43,284 nt of DNA from an uncultured Oscillospiraceae bacterium (GCA_947588955.1 CANPYX010000020.1:1-43284); one strand, 5' to 3'; shown: positions 1 through 8,405, numbered from the stretch's first letter. Made by a program: numbers and translations. The notes: generated by a model from the sequence alone, not told the origin.

Positions 1-73
1 GTGGATTCGAACCACCGAAGGCATCGCCAGCAGATTTACAGTCTGTCCCCTTTGGCCACTCGGGAACTCCTCC
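1..73 (-). tRNA. tRNA-Tyr (GTA), 3' end cut by window edge
   Basis: On the minus strand the RNA starts GGAGGAG at 73 and reads through a D-arm, an anticodon arm with GTA in the loop, a long variable arm and a T-arm containing GTTCGAATCCAC. The long variable arm together with GTA is what bacterial tRNA-Tyr shows. The 3' acceptor strand and CCA lie outside the window. It sits 12 bases downstream of tRNA-Thr on the same strand, so the two are probably parts of one tRNA transcript. Confidence 0.93.
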
Positions 74-85
74 GTATTCAGTTTC

Positions 86-161
86 TGGAGCTGGTGGACG
101 GATTCGAACCCCCGACCTGCTGATTACAAATCAGCTGCTCTACCGGCTGAGCTACACCAGC
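86..161 (-). tRNA. tRNA-Thr (TGT)
   Basis: The minus-strand sequence folds as a standard 76-nt tRNA. The acceptor stem pairs GCTGGTG (from 161) with CACCAGC (90-96). The D-arm holds AGCTCAG, the anticodon loop holds TGT, the T-arm holds GGTTCGAATCC, and CCA is encoded at 86-88. It lies upstream of tRNA-Tyr in the same direction. Confidence 0.95.
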
Positions 162-256
162 GTTCCGTTTCATCAGCAAGAGATATGATAACAAAAAGAG
201 CGCCGTTTGTCAACAACTATTTTTTGATTTTTTCAACAAACTTTATATAAAACCGC

Positions 257-286
257 TTGACAGCATGAGGAATGGCGTAATAAAAT
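257..286 (+). promoter_or_regulatory. sigma-A-type promoter for the ABC exporter operon
   Basis: TTGACA at 257-262 and TAAAAT at 281-286 are separated by 18 bases. Transcription would start near 293, leaving a leader of about 175 nt before the ATG at 469. It lies downstream of an AT-rich gap that separates it from the divergent tRNA genes. Confidence 0.6.
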
Positions 287-292
287 AAAAAT

Positions 293-468
293 CCTTTTCG
301 CCCTGTACGGGCGGGAAGAGGGTATTCCATCCGGCGTGGGAGGGGCACGTTGCCGCCTGCGCCATCCCCGATGAAATATTACCCGCAAGCCTTAACGTCA
401 CGAAGGTTCCCAATGATCTTCCTCTGGCATGACCGCGGCGGGGCGATTTCTGAAAAGGAGCGGATACT
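293..468 (+). other. long GC-rich 5' leader of the ABC operon, several hairpins
   Basis: Between the promoter and the first gene there is no convincing ORF on the plus strand. Local hairpins are visible: CGCCC/GGGCG around 300-314, GGAA/TTCC around 313-328, and a larger imperfect one pairing CGGC with GCCG around 331-355. No U-tract terminator is seen. I could not match it to a riboswitch class. A passing resemblance to S-box blocks (CCGATGAA, later GAAGGTTCC) does not hold over the whole consensus. It may be an unassigned regulatory leader or a degraded gene. Confidence 0.4.
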
Positions 469-1266
469 ATGATCGAAATGAAGGGTGTGAACAAAACATA
501 CCGGGTCCGCCGGCGGGAGGCGGGTCTGGGAAACGCTGTAAGGAGCCTCTTTTCCCGCGAATATGAGGAGATATCCGCCTTGCGGGATCTGAGCTTCACC
601 GTTCCCGACGGACAGATCGTGGGATACATCGGTCCCAACGGGGCGGGAAAGAGCACGACCATCAAGATTCTGAGCGGAATCCTGCGCCCCGACAGCGGGG
701 AGTGCAGGGTGAACGGGCTTGTCCCCTGGGAGGACAGGAAAAGGCACGTGGCGCGGCTCGGCGTGGTATTCGGACAGCGCAGCCAGCTTTGGTGGGACGT
801 GCCGGTCATCGACTCGATGGAGCTTTTGCGGGACATCTACCGCGTCCCGGAGCCGCGCTTTCGTGAAAACCTGGAGCGGCTGACGGAGCTTTTGGACCTA
901 GGGGAGCTTTTGAAGACCCCGGCGCGTATGCTCTCACTGGGTCAGCGGATGCGGTGCGAGATAGCGGCGGCGCTGCTCCACTCGCCACAGGTGCTGTTCC
1001 TGGACGAGCCGACCATCGGGCTGGATGCCGTGAGCAAGCTGAAGGTACGGGAGTTCATTCTTGAGCAGAACCGGCTGTGCGGGACAACTGTGATACTCAC
1101 CACCCACGATATGCAGGACGTGGACGCCCTCTGCTCCCGCGTGCTCCTCATCGGCAAGGGGCGGCTGCTGCTGGACGGGACCACCGCCGAGATCCGGGCC
1201 ATGGCGGGCGAGAATCTTTCCACAGAGGAGTCCGTGGCGGACCTTTACCGGCGCTTTGGGATATGA
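469..1266 (+). CDS. ABC-2 type exporter, ATP-binding subunit
   Basis: This 265-aa protein is the ATPase of an ABC exporter. Seen in the sequence: Walker A GPNGAGKST near residue 57, a degenerate signature LSLGQRMR near 155, Walker B VLFLDEP near 170 and the H-loop TTHD near 214. The N-terminal extension before Walker A (KTYRVRRREAGLG) and the overall form fit the COG4586 group (family knowledge). This group pairs with two six-helix permeases, which follow here with tight spacing (the next ATG is 10 bases past this stop). The start has GGAGCGG upstream at good spacing. The substrate is unknown; related systems are annotated only as uncharacterised exporters. Confidence 0.93.
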   Translation: MIEMKGVNKTYRVRRREAGLGNAVRSLFSREYEEISALRDLSFTVPDGQIVGYIGPNGAGKSTTIKILSGILRPDSGECRVNGLVPWEDRKRHVARLGVVFGQRSQLWWDVPVIDSMELLRDIYRVPEPRFRENLERLTELLDLGELLKTPARMLSLGQRMRCEIAAALLHSPQVLFLDEPTIGLDAVSKLKVREFILEQNRLCGTTVILTTHDMQDVDALCSRVLLIGKGRLLLDGTTAEIRAMAGENLSTEESVADLYRRFGI

Positions 1267-1276
1267 GGCGGTCGTG

Positions 1277-2080
1277 ATGAAAAAATATTTTGCCTTCTTC
1301 AAAATGCGCCTTATGGCGGGCTTACAGTACCGCGCGGCGGCGCTGTCCGGGCTCTCCACCCAGTTCTTCTGGGGCGGAATGGAGGTGCTCATCTACCGGG
1401 CGCTCTGGAACGCCGACCCGGAGCGGTTCCCCATGGGCGTCGAGGCGCTGGCGTCCTACATATGGCTCCAGCAGGCTTTTTTGACCTTTTTCGCCCTATG
1501 GCAATGGGAGCGGGAGCTTGCCGAGGCAGTGAGGGACGGGACGGTGGCATACGAACTGACGCGTCCGACGGACCTTTACGTAATGTGGTTTGCCCGGTCC
1601 CTGGCTCTTCGGCTCAGCCGGGGGCTTCTGCGCTCGGCGCCGGTTATTTTACTGGGCGCGCTTATTCCCGCGCCCTGGGGCCTGCGGATACGGGTCTCCC
1701 CGGCGGTGCTGGGACTGTTTCTTGTCTCATCAGCTTTGATGCTGGCGGTGGTGTGCGCGTTTATCATGCTCATTTACGCGCTGACCTTCTTCCTTGAGGA
1801 CTCCCGCGGCGTCATGACGCTGGTCACGCCCCTTGCAGAACTCCTTGGCGGCGCCATCGTGCCGCTGCCGTTTTTGCCGGAGGGCCTTCGAAAAATCGCG
1901 GAGCTCTCCCCCTTCGGCGCCATGCAGAACGTACCGCTGCGAATATTCGGCGGCGACATAGCGGGAGCCGGGATAGCCCGCGCCATGGGCCTTCAGGTAT
2001 TCTGGGCGGCGGTGCTGACAGCGTCGGGGTACGCCCTCATGCGTGCCGGGCTCCGGCGAGTGTGCTTTGCGGGAGGTTGA
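1277..2080 (+). CDS. ABC-2 type exporter permease (first subunit)
   Basis: A 267-aa membrane protein with about six hydrophobic segments and the COG4587-like pattern of exporter permeases (FFWGGMEVLIYRALW near the N-terminus, PLPFLPEGLRKIAELSPF in the C-terminal half). I prefer the ATG at 1277 (MKKYFAFF) over one at 1256. AGGCGG sits six bases before it, and the longer form would run back into the ATPase gene. It should form a heteromeric pore with the next gene and use the preceding ATPase. The substrate cannot be told from sequence. Confidence 0.88.
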   Translation: MKKYFAFFKMRLMAGLQYRAAALSGLSTQFFWGGMEVLIYRALWNADPERFPMGVEALASYIWLQQAFLTFFALWQWERELAEAVRDGTVAYELTRPTDLYVMWFARSLALRLSRGLLRSAPVILLGALIPAPWGLRIRVSPAVLGLFLVSSALMLAVVCAFIMLIYALTFFLEDSRGVMTLVTPLAELLGGAIVPLPFLPEGLRKIAELSPFGAMQNVPLRIFGGDIAGAGIARAMGLQVFWAAVLTASGYALMRAGLRRVCFAGG

Positions 2081-2084
2081 CGGG

Positions 2085-2852
2085 ATGAGGCTTTATTTTC
2101 ACTATATGTCCCTGCATTTCAAGAGCCGCATGGCATATCGTTGGTCCTTTTTCATCGAATGTCTGGGACAGCTGCTTATTGGTCTGAACCTTTTCCTTGG
2201 GCTCATCTTCATAACCGGCAGGTTCGGCTCGGTGGGCGGCTATACGGCGCGGGAGTGCGCCCTGTGCTGTGGGACGGTGCTGATGGCGTCAAGCCTGGCT
2301 GAGTGCTTTGGCCGCGGTTTTGACAACTTCGCCCATGTGCTCTCCACGGCGCGGTTTGACCGTCTCCTGGTCCAGCCAAGGCCGCTTGTGCTCCAGATCT
2401 TGTGCACGGAGCTGCGCCTGAACCTGCTCCCTCGCATCGCCGAGGCCGCTGTCATGATGGCATGGGGCGCCGGAGCTGTCAACTGGACGGCGGGCAAGGC
2501 GGCTACAATGGCGCTGATGATTTTCTGCGGCGCCGGCGTCTTCCTGGGGCTGTTCCTCTTATATGCCGCCCTGTGCTTCTTTACTATGGAGGGGCTGGAG
2601 GTGATGAACATCTTCACCGACGGGGCGCGGGAGTACGGAAAGTACCCCTTCGGCGTCTACGGCAAGGGGATCTTGTGGACCATGACGCTGCTGGTACCAC
2701 TGGCGCTGTGCCAGCACTGGCCGCTCATGTACCTTCTGGACCGGGGACCCGGATGGTACGGTCTTCTGCCCGCGCTGTCACTGCTCTTTCTTATCCCCTG
2801 CTCCCTCGCCTGGAGCTATGGCGTCCGCCGCTATCGCTCCACCGGCTCATAA
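2085..2852 (+). CDS. ABC-2 type exporter permease (second subunit)
   Basis: A 255-aa protein with six predicted membrane segments, of the COG3694-like permease type. The ATG at 2085 follows GGGAGG and starts four bases after the previous stop. A longer in-frame start at 2043 would lie within the preceding gene and lacks a better ribosome site. It completes the ATPase-permease-permease operon, which ends at the terminator at 2899-2935. Confidence 0.87.
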   Translation: MRLYFHYMSLHFKSRMAYRWSFFIECLGQLLIGLNLFLGLIFITGRFGSVGGYTARECALCCGTVLMASSLAECFGRGFDNFAHVLSTARFDRLLVQPRPLVLQILCTELRLNLLPRIAEAAVMMAWGAGAVNWTAGKAATMALMIFCGAGVFLGLFLLYAALCFFTMEGLEVMNIFTDGAREYGKYPFGVYGKGILWTMTLLVPLALCQHWPLMYLLDRGPGWYGLLPALSLLFLIPCSLAWSYGVRRYRSTGS

Positions 2853-2898
2853 GAAGGCGGTCCGGAGGACAAATATTCAAAACGATTTAAAAATTATG

Positions 2899-2935
2899 AA
2901 GGACGGTAAGCATGAGCTGTACCGTCCTTCTTTTT
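2899..2935 (+). terminator. intrinsic terminator of the ABC operon
   Basis: AAGGACGGTA (2899-2908) pairs perfectly with TACCGTCCTT (2920-2929) and is followed by CTTTTT. It lies 46 bases after the last exporter gene. The convergent kinase gene ends 62 bases further on. Confidence 0.9.
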
Positions 2936-2997
2936 AATCAATGGGTCTGATGCTGATTGTTTTGTCATTTCATTCAGCAAAACCGCCGCGGCAAAAA

Positions 2998-4203
2998 TTA
3001 TGCGGCTGTTGGCAGTTCCACGAAGAAAGTATTCACTCCCTCACCGCTCTCCGCCCAAATCTTCCCCCTGTGGCGGGAGACTATCTCATACGCTATGGCA
3101 AGTCCAAGCCCGTAGCTCTCGTTCATCCGACGCGCCTTGTCGGCGCGGTAGAATCGCTTGAAAATATCCTGGAGCTCCTGCTTTGTCATCTCCTCCCCGG
3201 GCGTTGCCACGGAGAAAAGGCACCTGCGTCCCTGACGGCGCAGCTCCACGGTCACGGTCCCCGGCGCGGCGGAATATTTCAGCGCGTTGTCCAGAAGGAC
3301 GTCCGCCAGGTGCATCAGCTCCCGCTTATCGCCCATGACGTTTATCCCCCGCTCCAGGTCTGTCGCCGCCGTCAGCTCCCGCTCAAAAAACAGCGGCTCA
3401 AAGGACAGCATTGCGTCCTCCAAAAGCTCCGAGATGTCCACCCTCTGCGTGGGTTTGCGGTCCTCGTCGTTTTCCACGCTTGCCAGGTCCAGAAGGCTCC
3501 CCACCAGTCCGCGCATCTGCTGTGCCATGGTCAGTATGTTCCCGGCGCACTGCTCCCTGTCGCCCTCCTGCGCTCCGGCGGACCGCAGGAGCTCGGCATT
3601 TGTGGTTATCACCGTCAGCGGCGTTTTGAGCTCATGGGACGCGTCGGCGACGAACTGCCTCTGCTGCTCCCAGGCCCGCTCCACCGGCGCCACCGCCCAG
3701 CGGCTCAAAAAGACGCTGATGGCGAAGAACGCGACGGTGCTTGCTCCGCCGATTATGAACCAGGTGCGGACAAAATACCATACGACCGCCCCCTCGCTGG
3801 ACATATCCATAAACGCCACGCATTTGCCCGACTCGTTTTCTCCGAAGTAAAACCTCAGCCTGTATTCCTTCAGCTTTCCCTTTTCCTTGCCGCTCTCCAT
3901 GGCGGCGGAGACTATTTCATTCAGGTACTCCTTGTCCGTCAGGTCGTAATAGCCCACGGCGGAGACGGGCTCGCCCTCTTCGTTTATCTGGACCACGAAA
4001 TACGGTGAGCTGGCGCTCACCCGCTCCTCGCCCGGGCGCAGGAACCTGAAGGGCTCAGCCGCCGCCGCTCGCATGGCGCGGGCGGACTCCCTTTCTATGT
4101 CCTGAAAGGTGATGAACAGGGCGATGAAGAACATGACGAACAGCACCGTCAGTACCACCGCCATGATTATCGCCACAAATTTAAATCTCAGGCGTCTGAG
4201 CAT
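2998..4203 (-). CDS. two-component sensor histidine kinase
   Basis: A 401-aa membrane kinase. Membrane segments fall at about residues 9-32 and 141-167 and bracket an extracellular sensor region of about 110 residues. The H-box SHELKTPL has phospho-acceptor His190. The N-box LLDNALKYS and the G-box GLGLAIAYEIVSRHRG follow. There is no clear full HAMP domain between the second membrane segment and the H-box. Its start overlaps the end of the response regulator gene by 23 bases, so the two are translationally coupled. The signal is unknown; the convergent ABC exporter is a possible but unproven target. Confidence 0.93.
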   Translation of the reverse strand: MLRRLRFKFVAIIMAVVLTVLFVMFFIALFITFQDIERESARAMRAAAAEPFRFLRPGEERVSASSPYFVVQINEEGEPVSAVGYYDLTDKEYLNEIVSAAMESGKEKGKLKEYRLRFYFGENESGKCVAFMDMSSEGAVVWYFVRTWFIIGGASTVAFFAISVFLSRWAVAPVERAWEQQRQFVADASHELKTPLTVITTNAELLRSAGAQEGDREQCAGNILTMAQQMRGLVGSLLDLASVENDEDRKPTQRVDISELLEDAMLSFEPLFFERELTAATDLERGINVMGDKRELMHLADVLLDNALKYSAAPGTVTVELRRQGRRCLFSVATPGEEMTKQELQDIFKRFYRADKARRMNESYGLGLAIAYEIVSRHRGKIWAESGEGVNTFFVELPTAA

Positions 4204-4873
4204 CAGGCCTCACCTCCAGATGGTATCCCTGCCTCCTTGCCGAGGCTATCTCCACATGGGAGCCGATGGCGGTCAGCTTCTTGCGCAGGAAGCCCACATA
4301 TACCTCCACATGGTTCTCCACCGCGTTGGAGTCCTGCCCCCAGACGCGGGCGAGGATCGCCTCCTTTGTCAGATTCCGCTCCCCCGACTGCATGAGAAGC
4401 TTCATCACCTCAAACTCCCGCGCCGAGAGACGCATGCTCCGCTCGCCGCATATAAGGGTCGAGGATAAGAGGTCCAGCACTGTATCCCCCCATCGGAGCT
4501 CCTCCACATCCTTGCCCTGCCGGCGCAGGAGGGCGTTGACGCACGCCAGCAGTTCCCTGGAGTCAAAGGGCTTTGTGAGGTAGTAGTCCGCGCCGGCGTT
4601 GAGTCCCGTCACCCTGTCCTCGATGCCGCCGCGGGCGGTGAGCATGAGTATCGGCGTGGGCGTAAGCCTTGCCCTCACCGCCCTTGCCACCTCAAAGCCG
4701 TCCCTTCCGGGCAGCATCACGTCGAGTATGATGAGGTCGTATTCGCCGCTCAGGGCGCGCTCCGTTCCGGTCTCCCCGTCATATACCGCCAAGGCGTCAA
4801 AGCCCTTGTCCCTTAAAAGCGCCGCTATGGAGTTTGCCAGAAGCACCTCGTCCTCAATGATCAAAATTTTCAT
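4181..4873 (-). CDS. OmpR/PhoB-family response regulator
   Basis: A 230-aa regulator. The receiver domain shows acidic residues IIEDE, phospho-acceptor Asp51 in LILDVMLPGRDG, and the switch Lys in YYLTKPF. The C-terminal half is a winged helix (LSAREFEVMKLLM, then NHVEVYVGFLRKKL). I chose the ATG at 4873 because AGGAGGGG precedes it; the ORF extends further upstream without a ribosome site. It is the cognate partner of the overlapping kinase. No separate promoter is obvious upstream, so expression may partly come from the lipid operon behind it. Confidence 0.94.
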   Translation of the reverse strand: MKILIIEDEVLLANSIAALLRDKGFDALAVYDGETGTERALSGEYDLIILDVMLPGRDGFEVARAVRARLTPTPILMLTARGGIEDRVTGLNAGADYYLTKPFDSRELLACVNALLRRQGKDVEELRWGDTVLDLLSSTLICGERSMRLSAREFEVMKLLMQSGERNLTKEAILARVWGQDSNAVENHVEVYVGFLRKKLTAIGSHVEIASARRQGYHLEVRPDAQTPEI

Positions 4874-4922
4874 TTCATTCCCCTCCTGTCGGGACCCACG
4901 CCTCCCGGTAAAAAGCGCAAGA

Positions 4923-4942
4923 GGCACGGAAAAATCCGTGCC
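4923..4942 (-). terminator. probable terminator after the lipid glycosyltransferase gene
   Basis: GGCACGGA (4923-4930) and TCCGTGCC (4935-4942) form a perfect 8-bp stem with a 4-base loop, 17 bases past the glycosyltransferase stop. The T-run on the minus strand (CTTTTT) is about 10 bases beyond the stem, so termination may be incomplete and allow read-through into the two-component genes. Confidence 0.55.
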
Positions 4943-4958
4943 CCACAGCTTTTCCCTG

Positions 4959-6068
4959 TTATTTCACACCCGCAAACCTTGCCTCCATGAGCTCGCAGAG
5001 GGCCTCGGCGGCGTTTTGCGGCAGGTTTCTGCGCTGGTTTTCGCGCATTTTTGCCCGTTCGCCGGCGTTCATCAGCCTGTCACAGGCGGCAAGAAGCTCC
5101 CTCCTCGGTCGCTTCACCGGTATGCACATGCCGTTTGCGGCGAAGAAATCCATGTTTCGCGTCTCACAGCCCGGAATGGGCGTGACGTGTATCAGCGCCG
5201 TCCCCACGGCCGCCGCCTCGGTGGAGGAGAGGCCGCCCGGCTTTGACACGAATATGTCGCAGGCCGCCATCAGATCCGCCATCTTTGAGGTGTATTCAAG
5301 CGCCGTTATCCGTCCCCCGTGGACGCGCCGGAGCTTCTCATAGAGGGCGGCATTGTTGCCGCAGATGACCGTAAGCTGTGCCTTTGGAAGGTGCTCATAC
5401 AGCGTCCCTACCGTCTCGCTCATGTTCCCCGCGCCTATGCTCCCTCCGGCGACAAAAATAAAGAGCCTGTTGGGGTCAAGCCCCAGACGGGCGCGGGCAC
5501 CCTTCCTGTCGCATTGGGTAAATCCGCGCCCGACGGGTATCCCCAGCGGCAGTATACGCTCTGCCGGTATGCCTCTGCCCGTGAACTCCTCCGCGAGGGG
5601 TTCCGCGGGTATCACGTAGAAGTCGCAGTCCGTCTCCTCGGTGAAGGGTATGCAGGTGTAGTCCGTCGCGATAAAGTACGTCGCCGGCACTCTCATGCCA
5701 CGCCTTTTCATATCCGTAATGATCTCCGCCGGGAAAAGGTGCGTCATAACTATGGCGTCACAGGGGTGGGTGTCCAGGTACCGCTCCAGCACCGGCGCCA
5801 TGGTCCTGTTGGCGTGGTACACCGGCGACTTCCCAGGAAGCTTTCTGTACGCGTTTCCCAGTGCGTAGACGGCGCCGAACGCCGCCGGAGCCTTCTGCGC
5901 CATTGAAATATATGTCTTGTTGATCGCCGAGGAGGTACGCGGGCCCCTCAGCGTGTACGGGTCAAGGAAGCTGACGTTGTGCCCCCTTGCCCGAAGCTCC
6001 TGCTCCACCGCGCGCCCCGCCGAATTGTGACCGCCGCCGGTGCCGCAGGAAAGGATCAGCGCTTCCAT
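4959..6068 (-). CDS. diacylglycerol glycosyltransferase, MGDG-synthase/UgtP-like
   Basis: A 369-aa GT-B enzyme, likely transferring a sugar from a UDP-sugar to diacylglycerol at the inner membrane face. The N-terminal block SCGTGGGHNSAGRAV near residue 7 matches the MGDG-synthase N-domain. The C-terminal donor-binding block KPGGLSSTEAAAVGTALI, followed by PIPGCETRN, is the GT28 signature. The product could be mono- or processive diglycosyl-diacylglycerol; this cannot be decided by eye. It overlaps the PlsY-like gene by 13 bases, so acyl acceptor synthesis and glycolipid synthesis are coupled. GAGGT precedes the ATG. Confidence 0.87.
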   Translation of the reverse strand: MEALILSCGTGGGHNSAGRAVEQELRARGHNVSFLDPYTLRGPRTSSAINKTYISMAQKAPAAFGAVYALGNAYRKLPGKSPVYHANRTMAPVLERYLDTHPCDAIVMTHLFPAEIITDMKRRGMRVPATYFIATDYTCIPFTEETDCDFYVIPAEPLAEEFTGRGIPAERILPLGIPVGRGFTQCDRKGARARLGLDPNRLFIFVAGGSIGAGNMSETVGTLYEHLPKAQLTVICGNNAALYEKLRRVHGGRITALEYTSKMADLMAACDIFVSKPGGLSSTEAAAVGTALIHVTPIPGCETRNMDFFAANGMCIPVKRPRRELLAACDRLMNAGERAKMRENQRRNLPQNAAEALCELMEARFAGVK

Positions 6069-6664
6069 AAAAGCTTTACCTCAAATCTCTCTTTCTCCTC
6101 ATGCCCCAGATAAAGCCGCAGGCACACAAGCCCCGTGATGAGCAAAAAGCTCACGCACACCCCGGAGCTTATATGCGTGGTGAGCATCATCGCCGCCGTT
6201 GTGAGATACGAGGCGACTGTCCTGTAATAATGTGGGAAGATGCGCACGCACACGGAAAAGAATATAAATGCCGCCGCCAGAAGCAAAAGCGGCCTGAAAT
6301 ACGGCAAGAGCCCCGCAAGACAGCCGAAGGTCACGGCTATGCCCTTTCCCCCGTGAAAACCGTAAAACACCGGCAGAATGTGCCCCACCACCGGGGCCGC
6401 CACAAGGAGCGGGAAGCCCCAGCTCAGAAATCCCGGCACGTTCCTCAAAAACAGCACCGGCAACGCGCCCTTGGCGACCTCAAAAATCAGCGTCAGAGTG
6501 CCGCACCAAAAGCCGCCGTATGTATAGGCGTTTGAAACGCCGGGATTTTTGTCCGCGCTCTCGGCGTATCTTTCCCTGACCCCGAAAAGGTCGCCGAAGA
6601 TGTTGGCATAGAGAACACTCCCGGAAATGTAGGCAATCAAAATACAAAGCGCCGTCTTTCCCAT
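6056..6664 (-). CDS. PlsY-like glycerol-3-phosphate acyltransferase
   Basis: A 202-aa integral membrane protein related to PlsY, which uses acyl phosphate to acylate glycerol 3-phosphate in the first step of phospholipid synthesis. Family-type blocks are present: SGSVLYA near the start, NPGVSNAY (usually NPGATN), EVAKGALPV (usually DxxKG) and GHILPVFYGFHGGKGIA. The substitutions mark it as a divergent member, possibly not the housekeeping copy. The ATG at 6664 is preferred because GGGGG sits seven bases before it; ATGs at 6670 and 6697 are alternatives with poor ribosome sites. Confidence 0.83.
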   Translation of the reverse strand: MGKTALCILIAYISGSVLYANIFGDLFGVRERYAESADKNPGVSNAYTYGGFWCGTLTLIFEVAKGALPVLFLRNVPGFLSWGFPLLVAAPVVGHILPVFYGFHGGKGIAVTFGCLAGLLPYFRPLLLLAAAFIFFSVCVRIFPHYYRTVASYLTTAAMMLTTHISSGVCVSFLLITGLVCLRLYLGHEEKERFEVKLLWKR

Positions 6665-6721
6665 GTCCATTCCCCCATCGTGAAAGACATATGACATATT
6701 TTTATATAAACGCTTTATAAA

Positions 6722-6750
6722 GTTATACCACTATTTCGACCTTATTTCAA
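6722..6750 (-). promoter_or_regulatory. promoter for the PlsY/glycosyltransferase operon
   Basis: On the minus strand TTGAAA (6745-6750) and TATAAC (6722-6727) are exactly 17 bases apart. This places a start near 6715, about 50 bases before the preferred ATG. It lies in the AT-rich gap after the preceding gene. Confidence 0.68.
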
Positions 6751-6769
6751 GATGTAAAGGAGCCAATTT

Positions 6770-7453
6770 TCAGGCTTTCAGGAGCTTCATTATCTCCCTC
6801 TCTCCAGCCCCCGGCAGCTTTGCTCCCAGGTGCTCCGCCATCAGCTTCAGGGACTCCCGCGGCTCGCGGGCGTATGCCGAGGTCACACTGTCATATCCGA
6901 AAACCGTCTCCGGAGTTGAATACTCCGCCACTCCCCAGCCGTAGGGTCTGCCCTTTTTGTCCCGCATATATATAAAGTCCGAGATGATTATGTAGGTCCC
7001 GCTTTGCAGGCGGGTTATCACGGTGTCGAAGCCCTTGTTCCCGCCCCGGCGGTAATTGAGCTCATCCTTCAGGTCCACAGAGAGCACCCGCCCGCGCTCA
7101 GCCACGGCGTCGTACACGTTCTTGTCCTTGGTAGCGGCAAGTCCGTCCTCATAGCGGGCATCAAAGTCGTACCCGTCCCGCCGCCAGTTGCACAGCTCCG
7201 GCAGCCACTCGCGGCTTACAAAGCCCGCCTTTCCCCCGTAAAGCTTTCCGTAGGCGCACTCCCCTGTCCTGACGGCAGGTCCCTTCCACTCCCAGGGGCC
7301 CTCGGCGGTGTCGGAAAACCACAGCTCCCGCGGACAGCACTCCTCAACGGAAAAGCCCTCCACCGCCCCCTTGAAAAACGGAAGGAAGCCGTATTCCCTT
7401 ACAAGCTCGACCATGTCCTCCGCGGAACGTATTTTCGGCAGCTCAACAGCCAT
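6770..7453 (-). CDS. conserved protein of unknown function, AlkZ-related type
   Basis: A 227-aa soluble protein rich in aromatic residues, with blocks GFLPFFKGAVEGFSVEE, GPWEWKGPA, GKAGFVS, RRDGYDFDARYEDGLA and RPYGWGVAEYSTPE. I recognise this layout from Firmicutes proteins sometimes labelled AlkZ-related, but no catalytic role is established and I assign none. It lacks a signal peptide or membrane segment. It starts 16 bases after the hydrolase stop with GGGAAGCGGGAG upstream, so it is probably the second gene of that operon. Confidence 0.75.
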   Translation of the reverse strand: MAVELPKIRSAEDMVELVREYGFLPFFKGAVEGFSVEECCPRELWFSDTAEGPWEWKGPAVRTGECAYGKLYGGKAGFVSREWLPELCNWRRDGYDFDARYEDGLAATKDKNVYDAVAERGRVLSVDLKDELNYRRGGNKGFDTVITRLQSGTYIIISDFIYMRDKKGRPYGWGVAEYSTPETVFGYDSVTSAYAREPRESLKLMAEHLGAKLPGAGEREIMKLLKA

Positions 7454-7469
7454 ATTCTCCCGCTTCCCT

Positions 7470-8351
7470 TCAGGTGTTCCTCTCCAAAAATTCCAGCACC
7501 GTGTTCCATTTGAGCTCCCGTTCCTCCTTCTCGTTCAGGAACTCGTGCCTGCCGTTTTCAAAAAGCACCATTGTCACGTCCCTCATGCCCGCCTTGCCGG
7601 TATAGAAATCCCTCAGCTTCATAACGCCTTTGCCCATGGCGCCCACAGGGTCGCGGGCGCCGGAGACCAGCAGCACCGGCAGGTCGCGGCGAAGCCCGGA
7701 AATGTATTTTGTGGTGTAGAGCCCTATAAGCCCGGAAAAGAAGTCGCGGTAAAATCTCGCGGAGCACGTGAAGCCGCAAAAGCGGTCCGCGTCATAGGCG
7801 GCGTTGTTTTCCGGGTCGTTTGACACCCATTTTCCGTCGGGAAACGCCTTGGAATAGGCCCCGAAGGAGAGCTTTTCAATGAATTTCGCCGGTTTTTTCG
7901 CCGGGATCAGGTGCGCCGCGAGCCAGCCGAAGTACACCTCGTAGTCCTTTTTATAGCTACTCCCGCCAATCACAGCGCCGGTCACCTTATCCCCGTACCT
8001 GCTTATGTAGCACTGAGTCAGGAACGAGCCGAAGGAGAAGCCGAAGATAAAATAGGGTAAACCGGGGTATTTTGCCCTGTAACGATCCGTTATCTCCGCC
8101 TCATCACGCACCACGTCGTTGAACATATCCCCGTCGCAGTAGCCGAGCGTCGCCTCATCGGTGAGCCCGTGGCCCCTGTGGTCGTCGGCGACTACCACGT
8201 AGCCGTGTTCGTTGAGAAAAGCGGCGTATGCCCCGTACCTGGCGCCGTGCTCCGCCATTCCGTGGACTATTTGCACCACGCCGCAGGGATTTTTTACATC
8301 CGTCCACTCATGGACATATATTTCCTTCCCGTCAAAGCTCTTGAATTTCAC
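7470..8351 (-). CDS. alpha/beta hydrolase, monoacylglycerol-lipase-like
   Basis: A 293-aa serine hydrolase of the lysophospholipase/monoglyceride lipase type. The oxyanion-region block VHGMAEHGARY, the DHRGHGLTD block, nucleophile Ser106 in GFSFGS, a likely Asp in SGARDPVG and a His in NGRHEFLNE are all visible. No signal peptide is seen, so it acts in the cytosol. The start is GTG at 8351, preceded by AGGAGGGG. It shares its upstream region with the divergent esterase gene at 8492, including the tandem repeat at 8388-8427. Confidence 0.88.
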   Translation of the reverse strand: MKFKSFDGKEIYVHEWTDVKNPCGVVQIVHGMAEHGARYGAYAAFLNEHGYVVVADDHRGHGLTDEATLGYCDGDMFNDVVRDEAEITDRYRAKYPGLPYFIFGFSFGSFLTQCYISRYGDKVTGAVIGGSSYKKDYEVYFGWLAAHLIPAKKPAKFIEKLSFGAYSKAFPDGKWVSNDPENNAAYDADRFCGFTCSARFYRDFFSGLIGLYTTKYISGLRRDLPVLLVSGARDPVGAMGKGVMKLRDFYTGKAGMRDVTMVLFENGRHEFLNEKEERELKWNTVLEFLERNT

Positions 8352-8376
8352 CTTTACCCCTCCTGTCTTTTTTTAT

Positions 8377-8405
8377 ATTTTACCCGTCTTATCCCGATTT
8401 TGCAA
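8377..8405 (-). promoter_or_regulatory. promoter for the minus-strand hydrolase operon
   Basis: On the minus strand TTGCAA (8400-8405) and TAAAAT (8377-8382) are 17 bases apart, upstream of the GTG at 8351. The -35 hexamer lies inside the tandem repeat described separately. Confidence 0.58.

Noticed and set aside
360-440. SAM (S-box) riboswitch in the exporter leader
   Set aside because: Only short blocks resemble the consensus; the conserved core pairing and the kink-turn sequence are not seen, and the downstream genes are not methionine-related.
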